A stretch of 64,000 bases of DNA from Powellomyces hirtus (lineage: Eukaryota; Chytridiomycota; Chytridiomycetes; Spizellomycetales; Powellomycetaceae), in NCBI GenBank assembly GCA_025526995.1, contig JAHLKG010000015.1, positions 434,001 through 498,000 of the forward strand, given 5' to 3'. Shown piece after piece: positions 23,705-35,062 of the stretch; positions within the stretch are counted from its first letter, which is position 1, and each line of letters starts with the position of its first letter. The notes under the pieces were generated by a model. The model did not search any database and had not been told where the DNA came from. It was given only the letters and a program-made list of their open reading frames with translations. The position numbers and the translations under genes were made by a program.

Positions 23705-25801
23705 ATGCATGCCGACGGACACACCGTTCGAGTCGCCGTTGTCGATGACAACCCCATCATGCAGCAGATCATGGTGGTGAGTTGACCCTATGGGGCTTTT
23801 TAGTATCTAATTGCCAGTGCTGCACTGCCTTGCGCGTGCTGATATCACTCTGGTCACTTCTCACATCAACACACAATGGTAGAAAACACTCCACAAGTAC
23901 ATGCGGATTCGGGTCCATCCGGAGGATGTGTTTACGGATGGGCTATCGCTCCTCAATGCCCTGACGCTTCGCCGCTATGACATGATTCTGCTGGACTTGG
24001 GTATGTCTTGATTTTTCTGACATGTGACCGATTCAGTGTCGCTCACTATTGATGATCTCCCCCCTCTATGACATTCATTCAATCAGAAATGCCCATCATG
24101 GACGGTCTTCAGGCTACACTCCGCATTCGAAATCCGTCCGAAAACCCGGAACTTGCGTCGGTCCGACACAACCTGCAACAGAGCTCGAACAGCCTGCCGT
24201 CAACCCAGCGTCCCGTTACCCCATCACCCACTGTCCGACAAATGCGATATGCCCTCACATCGACTGGATCAGGCGCGTCGACCAAAGCAATTGACAACCT
24301 CGCACTCAACATTCTCGATGCCAATCGGCGGATACCCATTATTGCAGTGACGGCCAACGCGTTTCTGGATCAGCAACGAAGGCATTGTTTGGCAGTAGGC
24401 ATCGATGATGTGATATCGAAACCGATCGCACCGGCTGAAATCATGAAGATCATGAACCGATACCTGGATTCCGACAGCGATTCGCACGTGCATCTGAGTG
24501 TGGAGGATCTGGCGGGGCTTGTGGAACCTACAGTAGCGTCCAAAATGACGGATGGAACGAATATGCCGCCCCCGGTGCGGCCAAAGATTGGGGCCGACCA
24601 TGCTTTACAGGTGGAGGACGAGACTCGCTCACGGTCAACACGAAGGATCAGCAGTGGAGGGGATCTGGCGGGTCTTGCTGCTGGTCTGAACCCGTTAGCA
24701 AGTCGGAGCTTATCACAACGCGTTCGTCATCATTCCAATTCACCGCCTAGTAGTCCTGCGAGGCACTCGTCCGCCAAAGGCTCTATTTACAAGAGCGCAG
24801 AGGAGGAAGAGAAATCACGGAACCGGGCTCCAAGTGCAAAGGTCTCCTTGTACAGCGATATCAGCGGCGAATTCAGCGGTGATGCAGATGCGAATGGCGG
24901 GTCACCAAGACCATTTCGTCCATCCCATGCGCCAGGGAAGCGTATGACTTTGCTTTACGCTGACACCACCAACGACGACGAACCGAATGGCAATCACGAT
25001 GGCGACGCAAGCGATGGTCGACGCTCGCCGGCAGCGGAGCCTCGATTTGACGGCTTCACAAAGTTGAACAAACCACCAGAGCGGAATGGGAAGTCATCAT
25101 TGTACCATGACACTGATGACACCAACGTCGACGACGACGATCGGACGGGGTCTGAAACACAACAACATTCAACTCTCCAGCACCCAGCATCATCAACGCA
25201 CATTCCGCCAGTCACAGGGATTGACCAGAAGCGCGCCGCGTGCAGAACATTCCCGTTGGAGGAAGAACTGCCCTCAGAATTTGAGGTTAAGAGTAGAGCT
25301 GACGGACGGCACAATGCACATCCTCCGTATCAAAATACTTCTGAGGAGGAGAAAGCTGCAAACGCCGAGCTGATATATAACGCCTTGAACGACGACCAAG
25401 GCCAGAACTCTCAGAGGGCCAAAGGCTCGAAACTGCTCGCCGTGTCAGCAAGACTCTTTGGCAAAGGCTCACGTTCGGCAGAATTTTCGGGGTCGCCGGG
25501 TTCAAGTTATGACATGAGTTTGCCAGAAGTTCCGGATGGGGACACCACGGGAGCAGGTGCTGGAGAACGATTGGGACGGACCCGAAGTTTATCACAGCAG
25601 GTGCCCCCATCAAAGACCATACTCACTTCGCCCCTGGTGCTTCAGTGTGATCGCCCAAAACCTAGAAGCTCAAGCCCCAGTCTCGCAATATCTTCAAGCT
25701 CGGAACTGTCACCAGTGCACGACGCTCAACCACCCGACGCACCAGCAGAGCGTCCGGTGACGCTCATTCGAAGAGCATCCAGGATCGGCAAGCGAGGTTG
25801 A
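23705..25801 (+). CDS. Orphan response regulator with receiver domain and disordered tail
   Basis: Two-component phosphorelay receiver. Exons 23705-23776, 23883-24000 and 24087-25801 sum to 1905 nt (634 aa). The receiver starts at once: VRVAVVDDNPIMQQIMV (acidic pair Asp14-Asp15), phosphoacceptor Asp62 in ILLDLEMPIMDG (the LDLE join is across a splice), Thr152 in IIAVTANAF and Lys175 in VISKPI. Asp-to-Thr spacing is about 90 residues against roughly 30 in CheY, because of a Ser/Pro/Gln-rich insert (residues about 79-140) before the fourth strand. The remaining 440 residues are Ser/Asp/Pro-rich and probably disordered. No kinase or DNA-binding domain is present, so it may be a terminal receiver feeding another pathway. 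The first ATG gives the DD motif; the ATG 4 nt downstream is out of frame. Confidence 0.88.
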
Positions 25802-26103
25802 TTTTCCACTAGCTGCAACCTACCGCGCGATTCCGAGGGGCTATCTCTCCCTGATGTTCGCAGCATGGCCAATCGAGGAGCGCCCGCCCGTAAACTTTTC
25901 CACAAGAGTCGTTTATTCTGCACCCCGACCCCGTACGCGCGTGGAGCGCATTGTGGAGCTTCTGCCAGCGTGCAGGTTGGGGATGAATACGAATACAGGA
26001 AATTCTCTCACTATGACCATATATATATTATATATATGTATACTCGAAATGCTCTAGAGGGGGTGGGAAATTGAAGAGGAAACAATACATTTCCTCTGCC
26101 GGT

Positions 26104-28833
26104 TTAATCTATCTTCACATTGCGGTATATGCGCCGCACAAACTTTTCAGCCGCGTAATGTCCCACTGTCCCAAGCAATAAGAACAGACAGCAGCACAGA
26201 AGCGCGGTATACCCAAAGTACCATGTGGACTGGAAATAGCCATACATCCTGAAACCAACGGACCCTCACGGGATCAGTTTCAACGGCATACAGCGGAAAA
26301 TGCGGGCAGGCGTAATTGTTGCTTACATGGTCTTTGCGTGGAAGTAGTAAATTGAGTAGCCGAAAACGTACATTGCCGTAGATCCACTAGACAGGAACGA
26401 CGTCCATTGCCACCGGTGATCCTCGTTGTTGAGTAGGAGATCTGCCTCAAAGTTTAAGCCCACTTTACGATATCATCCAAAACCTTCCACGAAAGCTTAC
26501 ATGTGGAGACGATAGACACACATGCTGCAACTATAAGTAGCATAACGAAGACCAACTGCAAAATGAAAGTGTGAAGATCGGAGGAAGAAAGCGTATAGAA
26601 TGTAACAGAAGATTGTGCTTACAAACATAAATCCGTACTGCAGAGCATAAAGGAAACAATCATTAGAATATGTCAAATCAAGGACGATGACAAGTTTTCA
26701 TCAACTTACGACATAGTAGATCCTAACGGTCCAAAATGACTAAACCGTGAAGGAAAGTTGAGTCTCCCTTTCAGCATCGCTTCCATTGAGGCAATGCACT
26801 CACTTGGAACACAAAATAAAGCTCGATGAAGATCGAAGCAAATGGGAAGACGCCAGCCAGGGAAACGATGACCCATGGTTCGGCATACCTATCAACCTTG
26901 AGTTAGAAACGACCATAATGGTCATGACGGGGCACACGCTACTTCGCACCATATCTTGTCCGGGATGGGCCGCGGGATGGGGTTTACGCGACACGGGAAT
27001 TCAGGCGTTCTTGTAAAGTTTTTGCCAACTATGTAACCAATCAAGGTCAAAGGAAAGACTAGGAACGCCCAGATGGCCACAACCGTCATCTTAGCAAGGA
27101 ACAAGTAGTTAGGAGGACAAAGGTGTGCTTGCGCGCCAGTGAAAACTGGTGGACATACCATGGTGCCGAAGGGAATCGCCCGGGATGATGTTATGGAAAT
27201 AGCCGCAAAGTTTACGATATTGACCACCAGCGCCACTGTGGCCGGCCAGAAGGCGGCGGTAAGAACCATAGTTCTAACCCAATTCCGTCCTCCGTATTTG
27301 CAATAGAACGATCCGCTAACATAGCCGCCCAGCATGGATGTCAGAGCATAGATGAAGATTGTCACTGTGAGAATGGTTGCCCGCTCAAGATATAAATCCG
27401 CCAGTATGGTGAGCACAATCATGCACAGCGCCAATACAATGAGTTGTAGCCCGGTTCCGATGAATGTGGCAAGAATGGTCAGTCGGGAAGGAGAGCGGAA
27501 CACATCGCCGTGAACCTGCTTCCACCCGTAATCATCTCCTAGATCCCGGTCCTGAAATGGGACGAACATGAGTTATGCGATACTGGCCGCTCACATTCGG
27601 GACATGCCTTACGAGATCCAAAAGCCCCTCTTCTCGATCGTAGCGAGCATAGTCGCGCCGCAGAGTACGTATCAGAATGATGGCGACCAATCCAAATAAG
27701 AAGAGCACCATCATAAACGAGTTCGCAATCGAGAACCAATGTATCTAATCGCACATTGGATGAGAATCGCGATACTGCACGGGCTTTGGGAAGGTACATT
27801 CGAACCTTATGTTCAAAGAAATCTTTGTCAAGATATTTGTTGAAACGGTCATCAAATGACTCTGTAGTTGAAACGTATTGAACCGATATTGTAAATGGAA
27901 TCTTCATGTGGCCTCCTCGAGGCCGCTGAGGCAGGTGGAGCTTGTTCCCGCTCGTCATGTTCACTTGAATGATCTACGACACTTTAGCGTCTACACGACG
28001 TTGAACGCCGTAACGATTTCAACAGATAAATTTACCTGATCCGCGTTGTAGCTGATGGTAAATGTCTTATGCGTGTACAAGTACAGCTCGCCATCTGCCT
28101 TCTCTCCGATAAAAGCTGCGATGCGAGGTTAATGCAAGCAATCAGCCCAAAGACAGGTACCCGACACGCACCTCCAATCGGTAGTCCGTCCAGAAACATT
28201 TGGTAGTAGTATCCGTTAGCCACGGCATGACGGAACTGTCCGACTTCATCCTCTGTGAGATCCTTTATGCAAATCTCAGCTGCCGGAATGTCCTCTAAGA
28301 GAAATGGACTTAGATATTTGATACGAGAGAATGAGTGCCCGGAATCGTTCTGTACCGCGGAACTTGATGTCGACGCCAGCATTCGTGAGCTGCATCCCTA
28401 ACAATGCTTCTCCTGTACACAGAAGAGGGACAGGTAAGATCGCTAATTTCCGCCCAGAACTTCCGGCCGCCACGGACTAACCGAGTGTCTCATGATGATG
28501 TTGCACAACCCCTTTTCCAACGCAGAAGGGCAACGACAGGAACTCATAGCTCTCCTGAAGGTTATCATATGGCCTGACGATAGAGTTTCAATGATCAGTG
28601 AATCGTTCAACGTTTTGTGCTCCAACCTGCATGTCTTACCCGACCGTATTGAACCACAGCACGACTTCATCCCCCACTTCGTACTGCAGAGGAAAGGGTG
28701 GAAGAGTTAGACATGAGAAAGAGAACTGGCATGGTTGCTCGGAAAGCGAGGTTCAGGATACCTTGTGGGAGTGTTCGTCGGCGTGCACGCCCAGAATGAG
28801 GGCCAAAATCAAGCAGACCACAGTCCACCTCAT
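26104..28833 (-). CDS. TM9SF3: Nonaspanin, TM9SF3 orthologue
   Basis: Transmembrane-9-superfamily protein of Golgi and endosomes, involved in membrane-protein sorting. About a dozen short exons. It starts with a signal peptide ([18 protein letters not shown]). The lumenal domain follows: [41 protein letters not shown] and [16 protein letters not shown] helix comes at [18 protein letters not shown], then the cytosolic signature [14 protein letters not shown] and [17 protein letters not shown], then eight further helices including [10 protein letters not shown] and [11 protein letters not shown]. The last residues are [10 protein letters not shown]. The terminal KXD motif is the COPI-binding Golgi-retention signal of this family, and NVKID matches the human TM9SF3 end. 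Divergent from the TMEM184-like gene. The 0.3-kb stretch to its left (25802-26103) holds only 3' flanking sequence. Confidence 0.93.
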
Positions 28834-29184
28834 TGCCAGTAGTTCAGACAATGTCGATCTATCGCGGCGTGTCCACAAGCAAACCCTCGACAAGATCGTG
28901 CATTCAGCTGAAATTTGCTGAATTTCGTGAATTTCATGAACCCGCGCAGCTTCCACCACTTTTGCCCGAAATTCGATGACACACAATCCGCTAATGCTGC
29001 ATATAGCGTGCGTTCATGTAGTGCGCTATATCCAGCGTCAACGCCACGGCATCGTCATTGCTTACGAGAGCCGCCGATTCCGTCAACTTTCCCTATATCT
29101 ACTTTCCAACATGCTTCTTGTCTCCAAATCCCACACAAACGTCCTCCTCGTTCCAACCCCGCCATTTCCCCACACGCTGCTCCA
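28834..29184. promoter_or_regulatory. Short divergent promoter, TM9SF3 / TMEM184-like
   Basis: About 350 bp between outward-facing start codons. It must hold two promoters. Several ATGs precede the TMEM184-like start in the same open frame (from 28915), but the conserved region begins only after 29185. No sharply defined element. Confidence 0.5.
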
Positions 29185-30677
29185 ATGGACTTGCTGCAAG
29201 GCCATCCCGCGCGGTCCGCCTGGGACTGTCCCATGCCGCCGCAGCATCACGGTCCGCCTCCTCCAGACAGCGAGCACTATGATATCTTTCTGTTCGGATG
29301 GGTGGTATCAGGTCTCTTCACACTTCTAGCCGTTGTGCTATCGCTCGTGCTTGTGTGGAGGCATTTGGGATTGTACCACTCGCCACAGTACCAGAAGCAT
29401 ATTGTGCGCATCCTGTTCATGGTCCCTGTGTATGGAGTGTGCTCGTGGATCGGTTACGCGTTTCGCGGTGTTGCAGTCTACTTTGACGTTCTGCGAGATT
29501 GCTGTGAGTAGTGCGTTCTGGTCAGCTGTTGATTCTTTTTGCTTATGCGCGCGCGGTGACACTTGGACTGAACACCATTACTTGCACCTTACTCGCAGAC
29601 GAGGCTGTTGTGATTCACGAGTTTTTCCAGCTTCTCTTGGCGTACATAGGGGAGGACATCTCGGCGCAAGCAGAAGCGTTTGCCGAGAAACCTCCCATGC
29701 GGTTGCTGTTTCCCCTGCGCTTCATAACTTATCACCCCTCCCGACCTCATTTTGTGCACTACTGCAAGATCGGAACCCTGCAATATGTGGTCCTTCGACC
29801 CTTGACGACCATCATAGCTGTCGTGACGCAACTCACTGGAAAGTTCTGCGAAGATTCAATGAGTCCTCGCTTTGCGCATGTCTGGATCGTTTCGATCAAT
29901 GGAATCAGTGTGACGGTTGCGATGTTTACACTGGTGCAGATCTATACCACAGTCAAATCAGAGCTGAAAGCGTATCAGCCTGTTTTGAAGTTTATTTCCA
30001 TCAAGGTAAGAGCCAGTTCTTTGGACCTTGATGCCGCGGTGAAAAAAACAGAGCTTACGTGTGCTGACACCTTTCACTCTTGACGCTAGTTTGTCATTTT
30101 CTTTTCCTTCTGGCAAACTGTGACTTTTGCCATTCTCGCACAAACCCAGGTGATCCGTTCCTCACCGCATTGGTCTCAAGTAGAACTCGCCAACAGCCTG
30201 AACGCCTTTATTCTCTGCTTCGAAATGGCGATCGCAGCCGCGCTGCACATCAAAGCCTTCTCCTACAAAGAAACCATGATCGACGACCTCGGCCCCACGA
30301 TGCGCTGGATGGCGTTCAAGCATTGCCTCAACATCTACGACATCATGCTGGACGTCACGTTTGCCCAGCGGTTCGTGACCCATCGCATGCGGGGCGAGAC
30401 CTACACGCCCGCGGATGCCCTTGAGGAGGCCGAGCAGGAGGGGCTGCTGGAAGCGGTAGAGGATTTCGTTGAGGAAACCGTGGAGGAGATCAAGGACGAC
30501 CAGATTGATGAAGCGGAAATCACCATCAGGAAACGAGACGGAGACCGCACTGAATCGGTACAAGGCCATGTGGAGCAGACACCCGGTGGCGTACGAAGTG
30601 TCGTTGAGCGGAACGTCAAAGAAAACGGAGCTCTCAAAGAAACTTCTGTTGACGTCGCCGAAGAGAAAAAGCCGTAG
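29185..30677 (+). CDS. TMEM184 / organic-solute-transporter-alpha-like (DUF300) membrane protein
   Basis: Seven-helix protein of the OST-alpha/TMEM184 family, proposed to act in solute or lipid handling at endomembranes. Exons 29185-29503, 29599-30005 and 30090-30677 sum to 1314 nt (437 aa). The first helix is FLFGWVVSGLFTLLAVVLSL. Family landmarks are HIVRILFMVPVYGVCSWIGY, FDVLRDCYEAVVIHEF (completed across the first splice), HYCKIGTLQYVVLRPLTT, KFISIKFVIFFSFWQT (across the second splice) and AFILCFEMAIAAALHIKAF. The final 100 residues are an acidic, Glu-rich soluble tail (AVEDFVEETVEEIKDD). Start is the ATG closest to the conserved region. Divergent from TM9SF3. Confidence 0.9.
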
Positions 30678-32945
30678 ATGCAGCTGCAGTCACACAACCC
30701 CCGTACCCGTCATCCCGCCATCAGTCCCGTACATGTTCTTTGGACTTTCACAATACCCTGTACACTAGGAACCTGTAGATATCCTCACCTTTCTTGTGCG
30801 TCAATGTTGATTATACTTTGTAGTCTATCGATTTGCTTCAGAGTTATGCGAAAACGGACACACGGTAGAGAGTCCTGACATTTCCGCGCTGCTTTGCGTT
30901 GATTCAACTGTCCGTTACCAAACGCGAACATGCGTGACATCATCCAGGACGTTTTCGTATCCGGTTTCCCAGAGTACTGATCACACTCATCTCCTACCAA
31001 CACATGGCGATTGCCCGTACAGTACCTCGTGTCTCGTCAGCTTCTGTACCACACGCGCAGAGCAACACGCTTATCAGGGATACGCAATGCCCCAAACACC
31101 CCTGCTTCACCAAGCCCTGGCCAAGCCACACTGCGCCCCTCACCAACGCGTCTGGCTGTAAAGCTTGCACCTTGTATTCCTACATTCCCCCGGGATGGAG
31201 GCAGTTTAAAAAATTTCTCCATGTGTCACCCAAAGCCTAACCGCTACCGCTCGAATTCCATGCTTTGTAAAGGTTTTTTTTTCCCACTCTCCTCCCAGCT
31301 CCGCATATGCAGCGGCGGGGGATGACTGGATGGCTGCGAGATTTGCCAACGTTCCCCATGCGGCTGTGCGTGTGGGGCAGTGCTTTGGGCATTACCCGCG
31401 GCGATATCCAAGGACGATGCAAGAGGCCCAACGGCCGTTTTGTGTGTGCGCCGCCCTGCTTTGTGGAGTGCGAAAACTGGCTTGGTGTGTGAGATGCGTG
31501 GGTGTTTGCGATATGGGCGGAAAGGGGACGGGAATCGAACTGGGTGGTTGATGGGCAGCCGGGTTTGTCAAAATGTACATGGAAAAAGAAGAGAGAAAGC
31601 TTAAAAAAAAAACACAGTGACGATGTGACAAGTCGCATTGCTCCCGCATCACTTTGAAACGACCCTGCTTGACAGGCGACACGTTCCGGGAGTGTGCAGC
31701 GCTTGACCACGAATCATTTTGGGGTGTCATGCCGAGCACGCCCTCCTTGCATGCGGTTGTGGTTTACTGCAGACGCAGCCTACCGCGCGGTGAGCCCGGT
31801 CGCCTCAAGAGGCTGACGCCCAAGCAGCCCAACCACTGGCCTGACACTACGGGAAAATCAAAATGCAAACCCCCGTCGTGCGGTCCAAGAGTACCCGTGG
31901 TTTGGAAAATAAAAACTCACATGGAAACGCGGTCCAAAAGACATTCTACCACCACATATCCCGAACGACCACCAGCCCCGTCGCGTGCCTCCAGCAAAAA
32001 ACTCATCCAAAACCATGCGTTCGATTTTTCCAAGCGTGAACAGGGCAAGGTGGTGCCGATTTCCTCCCTCACCTCAAAACCAACAAATGCACACAGGAGA
32101 CCCCCGTAACAGGTGTGTTTTATGCATGATCCGTTTGAAAGGGTTGTCAATTTCTTTTTTTTTTGTTCCTTGTGCGGGAGATATTGCGGCGAGTTCGGCA
32201 CCTGTTACCGAAACTCCATAAATAGGTATCCTGGACGGTCGGAGCATCTCCAATCTCTCATCAGGCCTCATCCAACCAACACTCCCCAAAGACCCGCGTA
32301 TCCGCAGCATGAAAATGCTCCCTCTCGTATCGCGGCCCCTCTTTGTCGGGACAGTAGCCGCACACAACGCCCCCATTGGCACAAACCCGCCGAACCCCTG
32401 AGGACCGAATAGGTGCGCCGGTGTGGTGCCCAAAAAAATGGCATATGTATATATATATCTCGTTCCCAGTGGCTGAAAAACGGTCGGTGTGTTCCGTTTC
32501 TTGTATATGGGGTGTGATCAAGATCCCGGTTGCGCTTACTATAGCGCCAACGACGCAGTAGAGGCTGGGGAGTTGGAAGTGGGAAGATGAGGGTTCCGCG
32601 TCTGGTGGTTCGAGATTGGAGCCCCAAGAGACGTCGAGCTCAATGCTGGAATATTTGTTGAACCTGAAGGGATATCACACTATGGTGTCTTGGTGCACTA
32701 CACGCGGCGTTTTAATTGCGAGACCCCAGCGTCGTGGCAAGAGAAAGAGTGTGGATGGGATTGTTCGTAAAACTGAGTTCGACGGGGTGTGCCCAAATCG
32801 CCCTTCCCGCCTCTTGTGGCGCAATCGACCGCGACGTTTGGGTGGGCGGGCGCCTCATTGTGTGAAAAGGTCTCAGAAGCTCCGCCTCCCCTTGGCACGA
32901 CGACCGCTAAGCTTTTCATTCCACGATTCATACCACACATCCGAA
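30678..32945. other. Large intergenic region between TMEM184-like and MINDY genes
   Basis: 2.3 kb with no supportable gene. Open frames of 60-150 codons occur on both strands at 31.0-32.4 kb, overlap and lack domains. A T-loop-like string near 31530 lacks the rest of a tRNA. The last 300 bp before 32946 are probably the MINDY promoter and leader; the open frame extends up to 32616 but the conserved protein starts later. Confidence 0.4.
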
Positions 32946-34593
32946 ATGGAGAGTACACTGCAATCTGATCCACCGCCACAGGCCCCTCCACAGCCGGGGG
33001 ACGAGAATGATGGTCCAAAAGTTGACGTGCCAGCGGCGGCACCCGCCAATGCTTCCCTTGACGCTCTCGCCGCCAGTGTTGCCGCTCTCACCACCACGGA
33101 GGACACCCTCTCGCCGCCCGCCGCGCACAAACCCGCTTCATCCCACCCCGCACGCCCCCTCGACACAACGTACCGGCTCAAACCCATCGTCTACGTGGAC
33201 CCGCGGTCCAACACGCCGCAGCATCTCCGCATCATTACGCAAAACCGCAACGGCCCATGCCCGCTGCTGGCGCTGTGCAACGTGCTGATTCTGCGAGGCG
33301 ACATCACGATCAGATATGAGCGGCAGGAAGTCAATGTCGAGCATTTGCTCGAGCTCGTCGGGGATTGGGTCACCAGTAGGTGGGTGCCCGGCAGCAGCGG
33401 TGCGACGCCGCCCGAGCAGGAGGAGGGCACGGGCCCGCCCTCGACGACACCGCTGCGGACGTCCGGGGATTTTTCGCAAAATTTGACGGACGTGTTTGAG
33501 GTTCTTCCGGTATGTGTGTGTGGGGGTTACTGCGTAGGTTGGGGGGGGGGGGGGGGGGGGGTTCTCTGGGGGCAAGTTTCGCTCTATGTGCATTGGGCTG
33601 ACTGGGGAACATTTTTGTGGGATTTTTTTTGGCCAGACGCTACAAACCGGCCTTGACGTCAACGTGCGCTTTGACTCGCCGACGTCGTTTGAACTCACAC
33701 CCGCGCTGTTGGTCTTTGACCTGTTCCAAATCACGCTCTGCCACGGGTGGACGGTCGACCCGCACGACACGGAAACGCACCGGGTCATTGTGCAAGAATG
33801 CAAGAGCTACAATGCGGTCGTGGAGAAGATCATTGCGGGCGACGACGCGGCCGTGCAGCTCGAAAAAGATAAAAGCGGCAAAGGCAAGGCCGTCGACACG
33901 GACGCCCTGCAACGCGCCATGGTGCGGCGGCAACACGCCATCCACGACGGCCTTGTCTGCACCGACTTTCTCGCGGCGACCGCGTCGCAGTTGACGTACC
34001 ACGGCCTGCAGACGCTCGGCGAAACGCTCAGCCCCAATTCCCTCTCGGTGCTGTTCCGCAACAACCACTTTTCGACGCTGTACACGCGCGTGGACGACGC
34101 GGACGGCAGCGTCCGTCTGTACACGCTCGTCACGGATCAGGGCTTTCTCCACGCCACCAACGCCGTGTGGGAAACCATGGACGACGTGCAAGGCGACTCG
34201 AGCTTTGTCGATGGGTTTTTCACACCCTACGCCCAGACCACCGCGGCCGCCGCCCCCGGCTCGGGTGGCATTGGACCAGGGGACTATACAGATGCCCCGG
34301 CGACACCCGTGGCAGGAGGAGCGTACGCACACGGCACGTCACCCCCCGGCGGCGAAGAAGGCGCAGACTTTGCCCTCGCGGTTGCCCTGCAGCAGGAAGA
34401 AGACGCGCGCCTCATTTACGCGTCAGAGCGTCGCCACGCGCACCCGTCTGCTGCCGCCTCGCCGCAACCACCACGGGACGCCGGCAGTTCTCCCACTAAC
34501 AACCACCACCACCACCACGCTACCGCTGCAGATGCCAGGAAGAGGAGCGATGGCAGCGCGCAGAAGAAGAAGGAGAAATGCCGCGTCATGTGA
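32946..34593 (+). CDS. MINDY-family (FAM63) Lys48-specific deubiquitinase with C-terminal CaaX
   Basis: Cysteine protease that trims K48-linked ubiquitin chains. Exons 32946-33509 and 33637-34593 sum to 1521 nt (506 aa). A Pro/Ala-rich leader of about 70 residues is followed by the MINDY catalytic core: ITQNRNGPCPLLALCNVLIL with oxyanion Gln99 and nucleophile Cys105, VNVEHLLELVGDW, LDVNVRFDSP, HGWTVD and the catalytic His in LFRNNHFSTLY, then LVTDQGF. Near the end FALAVALQQEEDAR looks like a ubiquitin-interacting motif. The protein closes with KKKEKCRVM, a polybasic stretch plus Cys-aliphatic-type CaaX box with terminal Met, which predicts farnesylation and membrane attachment (inference). 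The 127-nt intron carries 21 consecutive G. In-frame sequence reaches back to 32616 but the ATG at 32946 suits the family. Confidence 0.92.
33541..33561 (+). repeat. G21 homopolymer inside the MINDY intron
   Basis: Twenty-one consecutive G on the coding strand, 31 nt after the 5' splice site. The pre-mRNA could form G-quadruplex structure close to the donor. The length may also reflect sequencing slippage. Confidence 0.9.
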
Positions 34594-34844
34594 TGATGAT
34601 GGGCAAGAAAACATAAAACGCGGGCGTACACCGGGTCTTTTTCTCTCCCCCCTACATCGGATCTTTTCCGAACCCCCGCTCCATGGTCGTTTAGAACGAA
34701 CCCGAACCCCCATATCGGGTGGGTTTACGCGGTTTTTTGTTCTTTTGGCTGTGAGCTTTTTCTTGTTCACCACCACCGCACCCCCGCCCCTTCTTTTCCA
34801 CGGCCTCTTCATCGGGGCAAAGTCTCATCACACTCACACGCACA

Positions 34845-34882
<38 letters not shown>

Positions 34883-35062
34883 TCCCCCAACCGCAAAAGT
34901 TTTGAAGATATATGCAGCAGCAGCAGTCGACCATTTTTTTTTCTCTATTATACACACAAATATACAAATGTTTGCTGGTCAGATGTTCAGTCTGGAGTGG
35001 GGGCGGGCGGCTCTTGGGTGAAATATATATATATGGGTCACGGACGCGGACGCGGGTTTTCT
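34594..35062. other. Convergent intergenic region, MINDY / bestrophin-like
   Basis: 0.47 kb between converging 3' ends. It contains the (CA)n tract listed separately and otherwise only AT-rich flanks, including a short TA repeat near 35025. No gene. Confidence 0.5.
34831..34879. repeat. (CA)n microsatellite between MINDY and the bestrophin-like gene
   Basis: Imperfect CA dinucleotide repeat of about 49 bp in the shared 3' flank of two converging genes. Confidence 0.95.

Noticed and set aside
31500..31570. tRNA-like T-loop (reverse strand GTTCGATTCC)
   Set aside because: No matching T-stem, anticodon arm or acceptor stem can be formed around it.
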